Positions 44,053 through 53,494 of a stretch of 64,000 nt of DNA are shown piece after piece. Where the stretch lies: the NCBI RefSeq assembly GCF_020524045.1, contig NZ_JAIVKL010000002.1:62001-126000 (forward strand). The letters run 5' to 3'. The number at the start of each line of letters is the position of its first letter. Position 1 is the first letter of the stretch. Below the pieces are notes generated by a model that was given only the letters and a program-made list of their open reading frames with translations, made no database searches and had not been told where the DNA came from. The DNA is from Metabacillus litoralis (GTDB taxonomy: Bacteria; Bacillota; Bacilli; Bacillales; Bacillaceae). A program made the position numbers and the translations under genes.

Positions 44053-45177
44053 TTAATCAACAAACTCATCAAGAAATTCTCCATATCCTTGCTGTTCTAA
44101 TTCATCTTTTGGAATAAACCTTAATGACGCAGAATTCAGACAATAACGAAGTCCTGTAGGCTGTGGTCCATCATTAAATACATGACCTAAATGAGAATCA
44201 GCATGTTTGCTTCTTACTTCTATTCTTTTTGTAAATAATGTATGATCCTCTAGCTCTACGATATTTTCTTTTACTAAAGGTTTTGTAAAACTAGGCCATC
44301 CTGTACCACTTTCATATTTATCTTTAGAACTAAATAGTGGTTCACCTGAAACGATATCAACATAGATACCTTCTTTTTTATTATCCCAATATTCATTATC
44401 AAACGCCTTTTCCGTATCATCTTCTTGGGTAACACGATATTGTATATCCGTTAACTTCTCTTTGAGTTCTTCATCTGTGAAACTTGGATATTGTGAGTTC
44501 GTTTTAGGTGTATACTTCCTGTCTTTTCCCCATGCTTTGTCGAGAAAATTATCTCTTCCTGAGTTATTTCGATAATATTTATAGCGAAGCTCATTTTTCT
44601 TATAATAATCCTGGTGGTATTCTTCTGCTTTGTAAAAGGTTTTAGCGGGTACAATTACTGTTACAATTTTTTCATCAAAACGACCAGATTCTGCTAACTT
44701 TTGCTTTGATTTTTCAGCGATATTTTTTTGTTCATTATTATGGTAGAAAATTTCACTAACGTATTGTGGGCCTCTATCAACAAATTGACCTCCAGCGTCG
44801 GTTGGATCAATTTGTCGCCAAAAAACCTCTAACAATTGTTCGTATGAAATGACATCAGGATCATATTCAATTTGAACAGCTTCAACATGACTTGTTTGCT
44901 TTGTTGACACCTCATCATACGTGGGATTTACTTCCTCTCCACCTGTATAACCAGAAATAACTGAATAAACCCCGTCTAGCTTCTCAAAAGGCGGCTCCAT
45001 ACACCAAAAACAACCTCCTGCAAACGTTGCTAGCTCATGATTTTGATTCACTTCATTCGTTTGAACGGCTTCACTGCCTACCGATTTCTGAGTCAAACTT
45101 TCATATACTTTCGGTCCTACAAATGCCCCGAGACCTAGTAGGAATACAAGTCCAATTACTAATGATAATTTTTTCAT
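44053..45177 (-). CDS. msrAB: Membrane-anchored MsrA-MsrB methionine sulfoxide reductase fusion
   Basis: A 374-residue protein. A signal/anchor helix (about 5-21) is followed by an MsrA domain with [11 protein letters not shown] (catalytic Cys56) and then an MsrB domain with [29 protein letters not shown] and [13 protein letters not shown] (catalytic Cys346). Together they reduce both S- and R-methionine sulfoxide outside the cytoplasm, as in PilB-type fusions. The MsrB part lacks the zinc-binding Cys pairs, and where PilB has a resolving Cys (SGCGWPSF) this protein has Thr (SGTGWPSF), so recycling must use another thiol. Monocistronic; divergent from the MFS gene. Confidence 0.9.
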   Translation of the reverse strand: MKKLSLVIGLVFLLGLGAFVGPKVYESLTQKSVGSEAVQTNEVNQNHELATFAGGCFWCMEPPFEKLDGVYSVISGYTGGEEVNPTYDEVSTKQTSHVEAVQIEYDPDVISYEQLLEVFWRQIDPTDAGGQFVDRGPQYVSEIFYHNNEQKNIAEKSKQKLAESGRFDEKIVTVIVPAKTFYKAEEYHQDYYKKNELRYKYYRNNSGRDNFLDKAWGKDRKYTPKTNSQYPSFTDEELKEKLTDIQYRVTQEDDTEKAFDNEYWDNKKEGIYVDIVSGEPLFSSKDKYESGTGWPSFTKPLVKENIVELEDHTLFTKRIEVRSKHADSHLGHVFNDGPQPTGLRYCLNSASLRFIPKDELEQQGYGEFLDEFVD

Positions 45178-45388
45178 TGTCTACCTCCTTCGTCACGTTA
45201 AACACTTTTGATGTTATCTTCATCTTAACGTATGTAGCTATTATTATCTTCTTTTAACACTCACTATGGACTTACCCCAGCCTTTTAAAGGACGAACGCA
45301 TGTAAGAATTCCCCAAAGTTCATCTCATTATTTGAAAGTGTTAGAGTATAATAGTGGAAGGTTAATTAAGGATTAGGAGCATGTGTAA

Positions 45389-46669
45389 ATGGAAAAACAG
45401 AATAGTAGTTACAGATGGATTGTTTTTACGGTGGTGTTGTTTACTTATTTTTTAATTGTAAGTCAGCGGACAGCTCCTGGATTAATTACAGATCAACTTA
45501 TGAAGGATTTTAATGTGACAGCTTCTACAATAGGTCTTTTGACAAGTATTCAGTTTTTAGCTTATGCTGGGTTACAAATTCCGATCGGGATTTTATCTGA
45601 TCGTTTTGGTCCTAACTTTTTTCTTATAATTGGGACATTACTTAATGGAATTGGAACGATTATTTATAGTGTTGCATCAAGTGAAGTTTTGTTAATTGCA
45701 GCTAGGTCATTAGTTGGTATTGGAGATGCGACGATATGGATTAACTTGGTCCTTATCTTAAGTCAATGGTTTAAAGCTGGTGAATTTCTTAAATTACTTG
45801 GACTCGCTGGCATGACTGGAAGTCTTGGTTTTTTAATGGCGACTGTTCCTTTTTCCACTTGGATTGGATTATTTGGTTGGAGAGCGCTATTTTTCACAGT
45901 TGGCCTTATTTTATGCTTAACTAGTTTGCTGCTTTTCTTTGTGCTTGTGAAAATTCCAAAGAAAAAGCTATTACTTGAACCTCATAGAAATAATTCCGCT
46001 AAAAAAATAGAGCCTAAACGCGAAAAAATATTTTCGATATTACATCGGATTTTTTCTAGCCGTCAAGCATGGGCTACCTTTCTATGTCATTTTGGGCTTG
46101 TTGGTACTTATGTTGGATTCATCGGTTCGTGGGCTGTTCCATATGGAATGCATGTGTATGTGATGACTCGTTCTGGTGCAAGCCAGCTAGTGATGGTTGG
46201 TCTTTTTGGTGCACTTATCGGAGCATCTTTAACAAGTTGGCTTTCTGCAAAGTTTGAATCTATAAAACGTCCATATATTGTTGTTCATATGCTCGTTTTT
46301 TTAAGTTGGTCTACCTTTTTATTATTAGGAGGAAAGCCACCATTTTTTATGCTACTCGTTCTCTTCTTTTTTATTGGCTATGGAAACGGAGCTAGTGCAT
46401 TGACATTTGCTGTTGTTCGTCAGTCATTTGATGTGAAAGAAGTTGGGGTTGTTTCAGGATTTGCGAATATGGGCGGATTTTTAAGTGCAGTTTTGTTACC
46501 GAGTGCATTTGGAAGAGTCTTAGATCATTTTCAATTGAGTGCAAGTAATACTGGATACAGCTTTGGTTTTATCATACCAATTTTATTCTCGATCATTGGC
46601 ATCATCGGTGGAATGATGATTAAGGAACATTATCAAGAAGTTAAGCAACATAGAGAATTAACAAGTTAA
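45389..46669 (+). CDS. MFS transporter
   Basis: A 426-residue major facilitator with twelve hydrophobic segments. The loop 2-3 motif is present as GILSDRFGPNF, and a charged central loop (about 192-220) separates the two six-helix halves. An N-terminal QRTAPGLITDQLMKDF resembles anion:cation or hexuronate-type MFS members. It starts with ATG after GGAG and ends at its own terminator. Substrate unknown. Confidence 0.85.
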   Translation: MEKQNSSYRWIVFTVVLFTYFLIVSQRTAPGLITDQLMKDFNVTASTIGLLTSIQFLAYAGLQIPIGILSDRFGPNFFLIIGTLLNGIGTIIYSVASSEVLLIAARSLVGIGDATIWINLVLILSQWFKAGEFLKLLGLAGMTGSLGFLMATVPFSTWIGLFGWRALFFTVGLILCLTSLLLFFVLVKIPKKKLLLEPHRNNSAKKIEPKREKIFSILHRIFSSRQAWATFLCHFGLVGTYVGFIGSWAVPYGMHVYVMTRSGASQLVMVGLFGALIGASLTSWLSAKFESIKRPYIVVHMLVFLSWSTFLLLGGKPPFFMLLVLFFFIGYGNGASALTFAVVRQSFDVKEVGVVSGFANMGGFLSAVLLPSAFGRVLDHFQLSASNTGYSFGFIIPILFSIIGIIGGMMIKEHYQEVKQHRELTS

Positions 46670-46681
46670 ACCAAATCAGAG

Positions 46682-46713
46682 AAAGCTAGATTATATTGTA
46701 TCTAGCTTTTCCA
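46682..46713 (+). terminator. Terminator of the MFS gene
   Basis: AAAGCTAGAT pairs with ATCTAGCTTT around an 8-base loop, followed by TTCCAATTTT, 13 bases past the stop codon. Confidence 0.7.
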
Positions 46714-46869
46714 ATTTTGATCTAAAGATCTTCTTATTCATAAGTATAGGGAGCAGATCATCGCTGTTGAATTCAGTGACTTTTAAAAAGGCTCATCTAC
46801 CACCATCTATATATCTATCTTTGCATATTAATCAACCTTATTCACAACACTTATCTTCTCCGCTTACAC

Positions 46870-47610
46870 TCAATCCGACCAACGAAAAAACTTTGTCCCT
46901 ATAACCGTAGCAACAACAAGTATTCCCGCTAGTACTGAGAAATCTACTATTGCACCTGAAGTAAAAAGGGTTCCGTTCCAGCCATCTCTTAAAATATTGA
47001 CAACATAGGTGAGAGGTATGAATGTTGTCAATTTTTGCAGTACTTCTGGTAGAGCTTCTACTGGAAGTGTGGCTCCTGATAAAAACATCATGGGATACAT
47101 CGCAATTAGAGCTATTCCTAATGCTGTTTGCATGCGCTTCGCTAAACTTGAAACAATAAACCCAATAGCGAAAAATGTAATGGAACAAAATGATAGCGCT
47201 AAAAAAAATTCAAAAGGATGTGCTGTTAAATTTGAACCAAAACCAAATTTTGAAATAAGTAAAATTTCAATGCACCCCACATAAATCGCAAAAAAACCTT
47301 TCACAATTGTTGCGGTAAAAATAGCCTTCTGATTCAATGGTGTTCCTTTTAATCGCTTATAAACCCCTTTTTCACGATCAATAACAATTTGTAGACCCAT
47401 TGAAAAAAATGCTGTTGTAAAAATAATAATCGCGATCATACTAGGAATATATGCTTGAAAATAATCTAACCCATCATAAGTATTGCTCTGAAACATTAAT
47501 GCTAAAACAATAAAGCTTACAGCTGGAACAATAAACGTAAATAGTACGGCAATTGTTTCACGGAAAAACAACGTTAATTCCATTTTTGTGTGAACTAAAA
47601 TTGATTGCAT
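46870..47610 (-). CDS. ABC-2 type transporter permease
   Basis: A 246-residue membrane protein with six hydrophobic segments, starting at ATG after GGAGG. It contains the cytoplasmic REKGVYKRLKGTPLN between helices 2 and 3, the hallmark of ABC-2 permeases of the DrrB/NodJ type, and YPMMFLSGATLPVEALPEVL before the last helices. It follows its ATPase gene by 20 bases. It is probably an exporter for a drug or lipid-linked compound. Confidence 0.88.
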   Translation of the reverse strand: MQSILVHTKMELTLFFRETIAVLFTFIVPAVSFIVLALMFQSNTYDGLDYFQAYIPSMIAIIIFTTAFFSMGLQIVIDREKGVYKRLKGTPLNQKAIFTATIVKGFFAIYVGCIEILLISKFGFGSNLTAHPFEFFLALSFCSITFFAIGFIVSSLAKRMQTALGIALIAMYPMMFLSGATLPVEALPEVLQKLTTFIPLTYVVNILRDGWNGTLFTSGAIVDFSVLAGILVVATVIGTKFFRWSD

Positions 47611-47629
47611 ATGTTAGGCCTCCTTTTTA

Positions 47630-48346
47630 TCAACTGACTGCAAATTGCAAATAAACATCTTCCATTGATCCTTCTCCATCATTAAGAGAGCGAATTAAAT
47701 TTTTAGGAACATCGCATGCAACAAGCTTACCTTTTTTGATAATCGCAATTCTGTCACAATGTCTTTGAGCTTCATCCATATAATGAGTTGAGAGGATCAG
47801 GGTTTTCCCTTCAGAACGATATTTATTTAAACAACCCCATAATTCAAGACGTGCCTGTGGATCAAGACCAGTTGTTGGTTCATCTAGAAAAATAATATCT
47901 GGATCATTTACTAATGCTAGTGCTAGTGATGTACGTTGCTGCCAGCCTCCTGATAGATTTTTTACATATTTATTTAAATAAGGCTCAAGACCAAGTGTTT
48001 CAATAATTTCCTTTCGATCTCTTTTTTTATCATAATAAGAGGAAAATAAATCTAATGCCTCTTTAACCTTAATCCGATCATATAGAGCTGTTTGTTGCAA
48101 TTGAATTCCTATCTTTTGTTTAATTTCTTGTGATGAGTGATTCATATTCTTACCAAGAACTGTCACCGATCCTGAATCTGGTTTTTTTAGACCCATCATC
48201 ATTTCTAAAGTTGTTGACTTGCCCGCACCATTTGCACCAATAATGCCAAGCACTTCTCCTTTATTTACAGTTAAGGATATTCCATCAACAGCAGTAACTT
48301 TTCCATAATTCTTAACGATATTTTCAACTTCAATGACGGTTTTCAT
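47630..48346 (-). CDS. ABC transporter ATPase
   Basis: The ATG at 48346 lies eight bases after GGAG; a TTG one codon upstream is less well spaced. The 238-residue ATPase has Walker A GANGAGKST, signature LSGGWQQRTSLALA, Walker B IIFLDEPTTGLDP and STHYMDEA. This is the DrrA-like class that works with ABC-2 permeases. It is the first gene of a two-gene exporter operon. Confidence 0.88.
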   Translation of the reverse strand: MKTVIEVENIVKNYGKVTAVDGISLTVNKGEVLGIIGANGAGKSTTLEMMMGLKKPDSGSVTVLGKNMNHSSQEIKQKIGIQLQQTALYDRIKVKEALDLFSSYYDKKRDRKEIIETLGLEPYLNKYVKNLSGGWQQRTSLALALVNDPDIIFLDEPTTGLDPQARLELWGCLNKYRSEGKTLILSTHYMDEAQRHCDRIAIIKKGKLVACDVPKNLIRSLNDGEGSMEDVYLQFAVS

Positions 48347-48530
48347 CAATAAAACTCCTATCTACCATTTGTTTTATATGGTGTTTTTGCTTAGGCTAAA
48401 ATTACTTTGTTACAAGGTAACATTAAACAGTACCAATTTCACAATTGAATTTTACCATCGCGACCTTTATGTACATTTATCTTACAATCACAATCTTAAT
48501 TAAATCTTAACTTAAGCATATTTAACTATT

Positions 48531-48695
48531 AAGAATGCTGTTTTCACTAACTTTTTTGCTTTTAAATACCGGAAGCAATCACTGTATTAAGTCTAGCGGC
48601 ATCTTTTCTTCATAAAATTGTACCCTAATAGTAGGAAAACACTGTTTTCACTCAAATTTTTCACAAAGCAACAATTGTTCAGAAAAGAGCCATTA
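48531..48695. repeat. Family M repeat, full copy 5
   Basis: Left end AATGCTGTTTTCACTAAC, interior GCATCTTTTCTTCATAA and AACACTGTTTTCACTC, right end AACAATTGTTCAGAAAAGAG then CCATT. The ends are imperfect inverted repeats (AATGCTGTTTTC against AATGGCTCTTTTC). Length and layout match 54917-55077. Confidence 0.7.
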
Positions 48696-48710
48696 AGAAA
48701 TAGGAGTTAC

Positions 48711-48815
48711 ATGTCAAAACCGCTTTTTAAAAATATTTCCCCTCTGCATACACAACACTCCTATGAAATAGTCATGACAAAAATAAGTTACGATTATGAT
48801 GTTAAGTTAAGGTAA
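48711..48815 (+). CDS. Possible 34-residue peptide
   Basis: ATG preceded by AGGAG (spacing about five) opens a frame starting MSKPLFKNISPLHTQHSYEI, rich in Lys, Tyr and Asp toward the end. A strong hairpin lies 58 bases downstream, as expected for a small transcription unit. Nothing else supports it, and it abuts a family M repeat. Low certainty. Confidence 0.2.
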   Translation: MSKPLFKNISPLHTQHSYEIVMTKISYDYDVKLR

Positions 48816-48872
48816 AATTTGATTTACACCAAAATTTCGTTCCATTTTGAGCTTGATATAGACTTGATTAAT

Positions 48873-48912
48873 GCTAAAAATAACCCCCCACAAATTGTGG
48901 GAGGTTATTTAG
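48873..48912. terminator. Strong hairpin, likely terminator
   Basis: GCTAAAAATAACC-CCCACAA pairs with TTGTGGG-GGTTATTTAGC, nearly perfect. It could serve a short plus-strand transcript or, read the other way, the cwlJ gene that ends at 49107. Confidence 0.5.
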
Positions 48913-49106
48913 CAAATCAAATATGGATATAAATGTACTTCGTTTCTTTTTTTAGCAATTACTTTATGAACTTCTCAATTAAAAACCAGTTACCCAGTCT
49001 TCTTAGTAAAAATCAATCACCATTTCTTCATCATGTCAATTAAGAAAGTTTACACACTCCATATCATCCTATAGACAGAAGCTGATCAAGAAGCTTACGT
49101 TTTTAC

Positions 49107-49547
49107 CTACCATAAATAAGCACCTTCGCATGTGTTAGCTATTGGTTCATAATAACAATGTTGTTTATATTGACCTGTTAATGGTTGATTATACCATGTA
49201 GGCGGACATTCAGCGTACGGATTAAAATACCAAAGAGCAAACTTGGAAGGATGTTCTCGCCAATAATCTAACGTTTGTTTGGCTAATTTTTTTTCTACAC
49301 CTCTTGCTCTATTATAAAAAACATTTCCTTTTTGTACGGCTTCAAAAGAATAATTCCCACCTTGCCTTTGGTAAATGACTTGTCGTATTGATCTTAAATC
49401 TTTAAAATCTAAACAATTTGCTTTTCGACGATTGACAATTACATTACCAACCATAAGCATTCCTAGTTTCCCTTCACCTTCTGCTTCTGCCCTCATCATT
49501 CTTGCCATTAAGTCAACGTCACTATCGGTGTATTTTACTCTTGGCAT
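49107..49547 (-). CDS. cwlJ: Spore cortex-lytic cell wall hydrolase CwlJ
   Basis: The ATG at 49547 follows GAGGTGATGAAA and gives 146 residues, close to the 142 of B. subtilis CwlJ. It matches in SDVDLMARMMRAEAEGEGK (with the catalytic-type Glu of the SleB/CwlJ hydrolase domain), GMLMVGNVIVNRRKANC, DFKDLRSIRQVIYQ and ALWYFNPYAECPPTWYNQP. CwlJ sits in the spore coat and degrades cortex peptidoglycan when Ca-dipicolinate is released during germination. The usual partner gene gerQ is not adjacent. Confidence 0.9.
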   Translation of the reverse strand: MPRVKYTDSDVDLMARMMRAEAEGEGKLGMLMVGNVIVNRRKANCLDFKDLRSIRQVIYQRQGGNYSFEAVQKGNVFYNRARGVEKKLAKQTLDYWREHPSKFALWYFNPYAECPPTWYNQPLTGQYKQHCYYEPIANTCEGAYLW

Positions 49548-50073
49548 TTTCATCACCTCTAAAAGAATTTTATTAACAAAATCCAACAAAAATGTTTACA
49601 GGATAAGTTTCAAAGGAAAAATTTATTCGCATAGAAATATAACTTCATACCATAACTTGTTTATCACTTTTATTTTAGAATTCTAGGAAGATGAAATCAT
49701 ACAATGATTAGTCTACAAATTTTTTCAAGATTGTCGTTAGATTAGTAAAAATGTACTTCAGATTAATATATGTTACATTTAACTAAAGAATAACTCCCTT
49801 CTTTTCATTCAAACGATCAATGAAATAAAAAATACGTAAAAAAGCCTTCAAGGTTGCAAGCTCGAAGTCTATTTTTATATCAAGATTCACTTACAGCGAA
49901 TAAATAAAAAACACTCTGCAGACTTTTTCCAACTACATAAGTTCTAATAATCAACAGCGATCATTAACATAGTCATTGTCTAAGCAAAAGTTCACATAAA
50001 ATGGTTTTATATCTTTTCATTTACTAATTTCTATACAATATATGAACAACCTAAAAAAATGTACTAATCTTTT
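49548..50073. other. Intergenic region with nothing recognised
   Basis: About 525 AT-rich bases between two minus-strand genes. No convincing frame, repeat family member or strong hairpin was seen. The cwlJ promoter must lie in its left part. Confidence 0.3.
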
Positions 50074-51303
50074 TTAAGAAACGACATTAGGTAAAACGAT
50101 TTTAAAATTTGTCTTACCTCTACTAGGTTTTGTCTCTAAAATCAATTTTCCATTGTGATTTTCAATAATTTTCTTTGAGATTGTTAACCCTAGTCCTGAT
50201 CCCCCATCATTCAGCCTGTTTTTATCTCCTCTAGTAAATGGATCAAATAATGTTTTAGCAACCTCATCATTTATACCTATTCCATTATCACCAATTTCAA
50301 TCAAGGTTGATTGTTGTGATTGATTTAAACTAATATATACAATCGTTTGTTCCGGATTATATTTTAATGTATTTTCTAAAATATTCGATATTGCTCTATA
50401 AAGAAGCTTCTGATCGAATTGATAAAAAATCTTTGTTGAAGGAATCTTAATTTCAAGTTCCATTTCCTTTTCTGCAAATACATCATAATACTCGACAATG
50501 ATTTCTCTAAAAAACTCACATATATCGAGTTTTTCTTTATACATCTTAAAATCTGGATTATCTAATTTAGAAAACATAAACAGTTCATCAATAAGTGTTG
50601 TTACTCTAATTGATTTATCATAAATATATTTTAAGTATTTTTTCGTTTGTTCTTCATTATCAATAAGATCTTCATAAAGTGCTCTAGAATATCCTTGAAT
50701 GGTTGTCATCGGAGTTCTTAGATCATGTGACAAATCTGCTAGCATTCTTTTTTTACTTTCTTCAAGCAATGTCATTTCCTTGTTTTTTTGTTGTAGTTCA
50801 TCTGCAAGACGCTTTAAATCTTCACTTAGGTTTTTATAATTTAATGAAGCTTTTATCATAAATGGTAGAATACATCCACCAAATACAGTTGGTAATAACA
50901 TATACACTAAATAAAGCTGATCAGGATAAACGGTGATAAAGATCAAATATACACTGATAACCCCAAAGCCAGCGCTTAACATATACAACCATTTTATTGG
51001 CAACTGAACTGCTTGGTAAACAAACACAAAGACCATATATAAATACATTGGATGATAAAAATAAGCAAAAATTAAAGTAATAACAAATTCAGCCATAATC
51101 AAAAAGATGATGTAATCTTTGCGCCAATAAGTTTCCCTATAGATCAAAATAAAAAGTCCCAACATCAAAAGTCCCACTAAAAGCTTAGCTGTTGTTTCTT
51201 GTAGTAGGAAATAAAGTGGAAAACAAATATTAATCAAATAAAGATACGGCAAATATCCTTCTTTCTTTGGAAAAACCTTATATAAAAGTGTTCTCAAGTT
51301 CAT
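50074..51303 (-). CDS. Two-component sensor histidine kinase
   Basis: The ATG at 51303 (MNLRTLLYKVFPKKEGYL) follows AGGGAAG; an upstream in-frame ATG at 51351 has a weaker site. The 409-residue protein has about six N-terminal membrane helices (to about residue 155), a short coiled coil, the H-box LADLSHDLRTPMTTIQGY with the phospho-accepting His, an N-box ISNILENTLKYNP, G1 DNGIGIND and G2 GGSGLGLTISKKI. Five to six helices with almost no external loop suggest it senses the membrane or an intramembrane signal. It is encoded directly after its response regulator. Confidence 0.88.
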   Translation of the reverse strand: MNLRTLLYKVFPKKEGYLPYLYLINICFPLYFLLQETTAKLLVGLLMLGLFILIYRETYWRKDYIIFLIMAEFVITLIFAYFYHPMYLYMVFVFVYQAVQLPIKWLYMLSAGFGVISVYLIFITVYPDQLYLVYMLLPTVFGGCILPFMIKASLNYKNLSEDLKRLADELQQKNKEMTLLEESKKRMLADLSHDLRTPMTTIQGYSRALYEDLIDNEEQTKKYLKYIYDKSIRVTTLIDELFMFSKLDNPDFKMYKEKLDICEFFREIIVEYYDVFAEKEMELEIKIPSTKIFYQFDQKLLYRAISNILENTLKYNPEQTIVYISLNQSQQSTLIEIGDNGIGINDEVAKTLFDPFTRGDKNRLNDGGSGLGLTISKKIIENHNGKLILETKPSRGKTNFKIVLPNVVS

Positions 51304-51398
51304 CTCTTCCCTAGTATTAAAATTGGCGCTTCTGCACCATATGTACTTCATAATAATCTCTTAATCTTAAATGAAACTTAATTACATCTTATATTTGA

Positions 51399-52115
51399 CT
51401 AATTTCTTTCAACTTTATAACCTAATCCTCTAATTGTTTTGATGTATTTAGGATTCTTGGGGTTTTCTTCTATTTTTTCTCTTATTTTAGAAATGTGTAC
51501 ATTGATTGTGTTGTCTTCTTCTCCACCGATATAATAGTCATTCCATGCAGCTTCAAAAATTTGTTGCTTAGTGAAAACTCTCCCAGGTTTATCCATTAAT
51601 AATTCAAGGATATTAAATTCGATTTTTGTTAAGGCAATCACATCATTATTTCGTATGATTGAAAATGTATCTTCATCAAGTATTAATTCACCCACCATTT
51701 TTTTTCGAGATATCGAGACATCATTTTCATTTGTTTTTTGATTTTTATAATTATAACTTCTCCGTAACAGCGCTTGAACTCTCGCAACTACTTCTAGGGG
51801 ATTAAACGGTTTTTGTACGAAATCATCTGCTCCCAAACCTAGTCCAAGAATTTTATCATAATCTTCATTTTTTGCAGAAATAATAATGATTGGTAATTCT
51901 AGGGTTTCTCTTACTTTTTTAATGAGTTGATAACCATCAATGATCGGCATCATAAGATCAACTAAAAGTAAATCTATTTGTTGTTTATGTAGTATTTCTA
52001 TCGCTTGACTTCCATCATATGCTTCTACAATTTGAAAACCTTCTTTTTCTAAATACAGCTTTAGTAATTCCGCAATTTCAGGCTGATCATCAACAATTAA
52101 AATGTTTCTTGTCAC
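51399..52115 (-). CDS. OmpR/PhoB-family response regulator
   Basis: A 238-residue regulator starting at GTG after AAGGA. The receiver domain has acidic D9-D10, phospho-acceptor D53 in LLVDLMMP, and the conserved Lys in QKPFNPLE. A linker leads to a winged-helix DNA-binding domain (about 140-238) with TKIEFNILELLM and the recognition region DNTINVHISKIREKI. It pairs with the kinase encoded 95 bases downstream. The regulon is unknown. Confidence 0.9.
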   Translation of the reverse strand: MTRNILIVDDQPEIAELLKLYLEKEGFQIVEAYDGSQAIEILHKQQIDLLLVDLMMPIIDGYQLIKKVRETLELPIIIISAKNEDYDKILGLGLGADDFVQKPFNPLEVVARVQALLRRSYNYKNQKTNENDVSISRKKMVGELILDEDTFSIIRNNDVIALTKIEFNILELLMDKPGRVFTKQQIFEAAWNDYYIGGEEDNTINVHISKIREKIEENPKNPKYIKTIRGLGYKVERN

Positions 52116-52429
52116 AGTAAATCCTTCTCTCTATGTAAATATTAATCTTTTTCAAAAAATGCCTACCATCCTAAAAAGATATATGTTAAAACATCACGTA
52201 GATTGTGAATAATCTTTATTTAATTATATCAAGTGAAGGGAAAACTTAATAGAAAATTATGACAGATGAATAAGCTAAGGTAGTACAGCACATATCTAAT
52301 TTTTGAAAATGTTGAGAAAAGCAATTAACATAGTTTGCAGTCTGAAATTGTAGAGAAAATTCTCCTTTTTTCTTCTATACAAGGTGAACTATTATATTTA
52401 ACTCTGTCTCATAGCTATAAACATGAAAA

Positions 52430-52460
52430 ACAGACCAAATCACTTGAGGATTTAGTCTGT
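52430..52460 (-). terminator. Terminator of the YozQ-like gene, displaced by a repeat
   Basis: ACAGAC-AAATC pairs with GATTT-GTCTGT around a 7-base loop and reads into TTTTTC on the minus strand. A complete family A repeat lies between it and the nearest minus-strand gene. Confidence 0.55.
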
Positions 52461-52519
52461 TAATTTGATTAATGCGTTCAACAAACAAAGATCAGTAAAT
52501 GAGATTCTTCTATCTTTTA

Positions 52520-52702
52520 GGCTATGTTAAAGCTTAATGTTGATTTTTAACACTTTGTTGATTGGAGGTGAATATATGAGACTCCTGCGGGAGAAGCGTG
52601 TCAAAGGGAGACCCCACAGGCGCTAGCGCCGAGGAGGCTCCCGGACCGCCCGCGGAAAGCGAATGCCTGTAACGGAAATCAACAACAAAGTTTAACAGAG
52701 CC
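52520..52702. repeat. Family A palindromic repeat, best-preserved copy
   Basis: The ends GGCTATGTTAAAGCTT and AAGTTTAACAGAGCC are inverted repeats. Inner arms ACTTTGTTGATT and AATCAACAACAAAGT follow, around a GC-rich core with GAGACTCCTGCGGGAG, CCCACAGGCGCTAGCGCC, GAGGAGGCTCCCGG and GCGGAAAGCGAATGCC. It contains no gene and resembles a MITE or REP-type element. Confidence 0.8.
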
Positions 52703-52728
52703 ATCTTTTAAAACAACGGAAAACCCAT

Positions 52729-52953
52729 TTATTCTGCTTCTTTGTCAAAGCCTTTTCTTTCAATTGTGATAACTTTACCATCTACATGATCAATAACTGC
52801 TTTAATTTCACCTTCCATATAGGCATCAGATACTTGTTCATGACTTGTTGCTAAACCTGATGAAAGTGTGTCTTCTGCTTTATAATCTCTTACTTCATAA
52901 GTGCGACCAGCTAGATCTGTTGAATTTACATTTTCGTTCTTATTTTTTGCCAT
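52729..52953 (-). CDS. YozQ-like (DUF4025) small protein
   Basis: A 74-residue, highly charged protein starting at ATG after AAGGAG. It contains YEVRDYKAEDTLSSGLATSH then EQVSDAYMEG, the conserved core of the DUF4025/YozQ family of bacilli, and a C-terminal strand VDGKVITIERKG. Members are short and soluble and are often linked to sporulation. Function unknown. A family A repeat separates it from its terminator. Confidence 0.7.
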   Translation of the reverse strand: MAKNKNENVNSTDLAGRTYEVRDYKAEDTLSSGLATSHEQVSDAYMEGEIKAVIDHVDGKVITIERKGFDKEAE

Positions 52954-53050
52954 TTTATATCAACTCCTTTTTTTTTACCTAAAAGTACTATTAAGTGTTC
53001 TCATCGATATCTTTCCAACTTTTTAATCTTTTATGTAACCTTTAGAAATA

Positions 53051-53106
53051 GAGATGTTAAAAAAGTTCACCTCTCAAAATACCTAGGGTAATGTTTTTAA
53101 CATCTC
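53051..53106 (-). terminator. Long-loop hairpin after the 88-residue protein gene
   Basis: GAGATGTTAAAAA pairs perfectly with TTTTTAACATCTC across a 30-base loop, just beyond the stop codon at 53118. Confidence 0.55.
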
Positions 53107-53117
53107 TCGTTTTCTTC

Positions 53118-53384
53118 TTATTCTGAACTTCCAGATGAAGTAACAGGGCTACTTGGTACAAAACTTGTTGTATCTTCTTGAAAACCTTCGATTATACTGG
53201 AACCTTCCGTTACCAAATTACTTGTGATCCGGAGTGGCACAGCTTGGTATATGTGATACTTCCTCTTCGTTTCTTCAACCCAATTAAAAAATTCAACTTT
53301 TCGTAAATGGTGTGCTTTAGGATTAAACATTGTGCAAGGATCACCATAAGGTTCTAAAATTGGTAATAATAAAGTTGGGATCAT
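53118..53384 (-). CDS. Uncharacterised small protein
   Basis: The ATG at 53384 lies eight bases after AAGGTG and gives 88 residues; an in-frame upstream start at 53408 lacks a site. The protein starts MIPTLLLPILEPYGDPC, has an aromatic/basic centre (HHLRKVEFFNWVEETKRKYH) and ends in a Ser/Thr/Pro-rich tail. No family was recognised. The Pro/Ser-rich tail and neighbours suggest a spore-associated protein, which is inference only. Confidence 0.55.
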   Translation of the reverse strand: MIPTLLLPILEPYGDPCTMFNPKAHHLRKVEFFNWVEETKRKYHIYQAVPLRITSNLVTEGSSIIEGFQEDTTSFVPSSPVTSSGSSE

Positions 53385-53494
53385 ATCTATTTCACCTTCG
53401 TTTTTCATCTATTTTATGCTTCTTGTTAAGAATTTGTGTATTTGTCGGTTATTTCAATAACTTTTACACAAAATAGTGGTTAGGAGGTTTGTTT

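Noticed and set aside
46838-47188. 116-residue minus-strand frame overlapping the ABC-2 permease
   Set aside because: It is an out-of-frame shadow, rich in His, Cys and Ser, with no start site, inside a clear permease gene.
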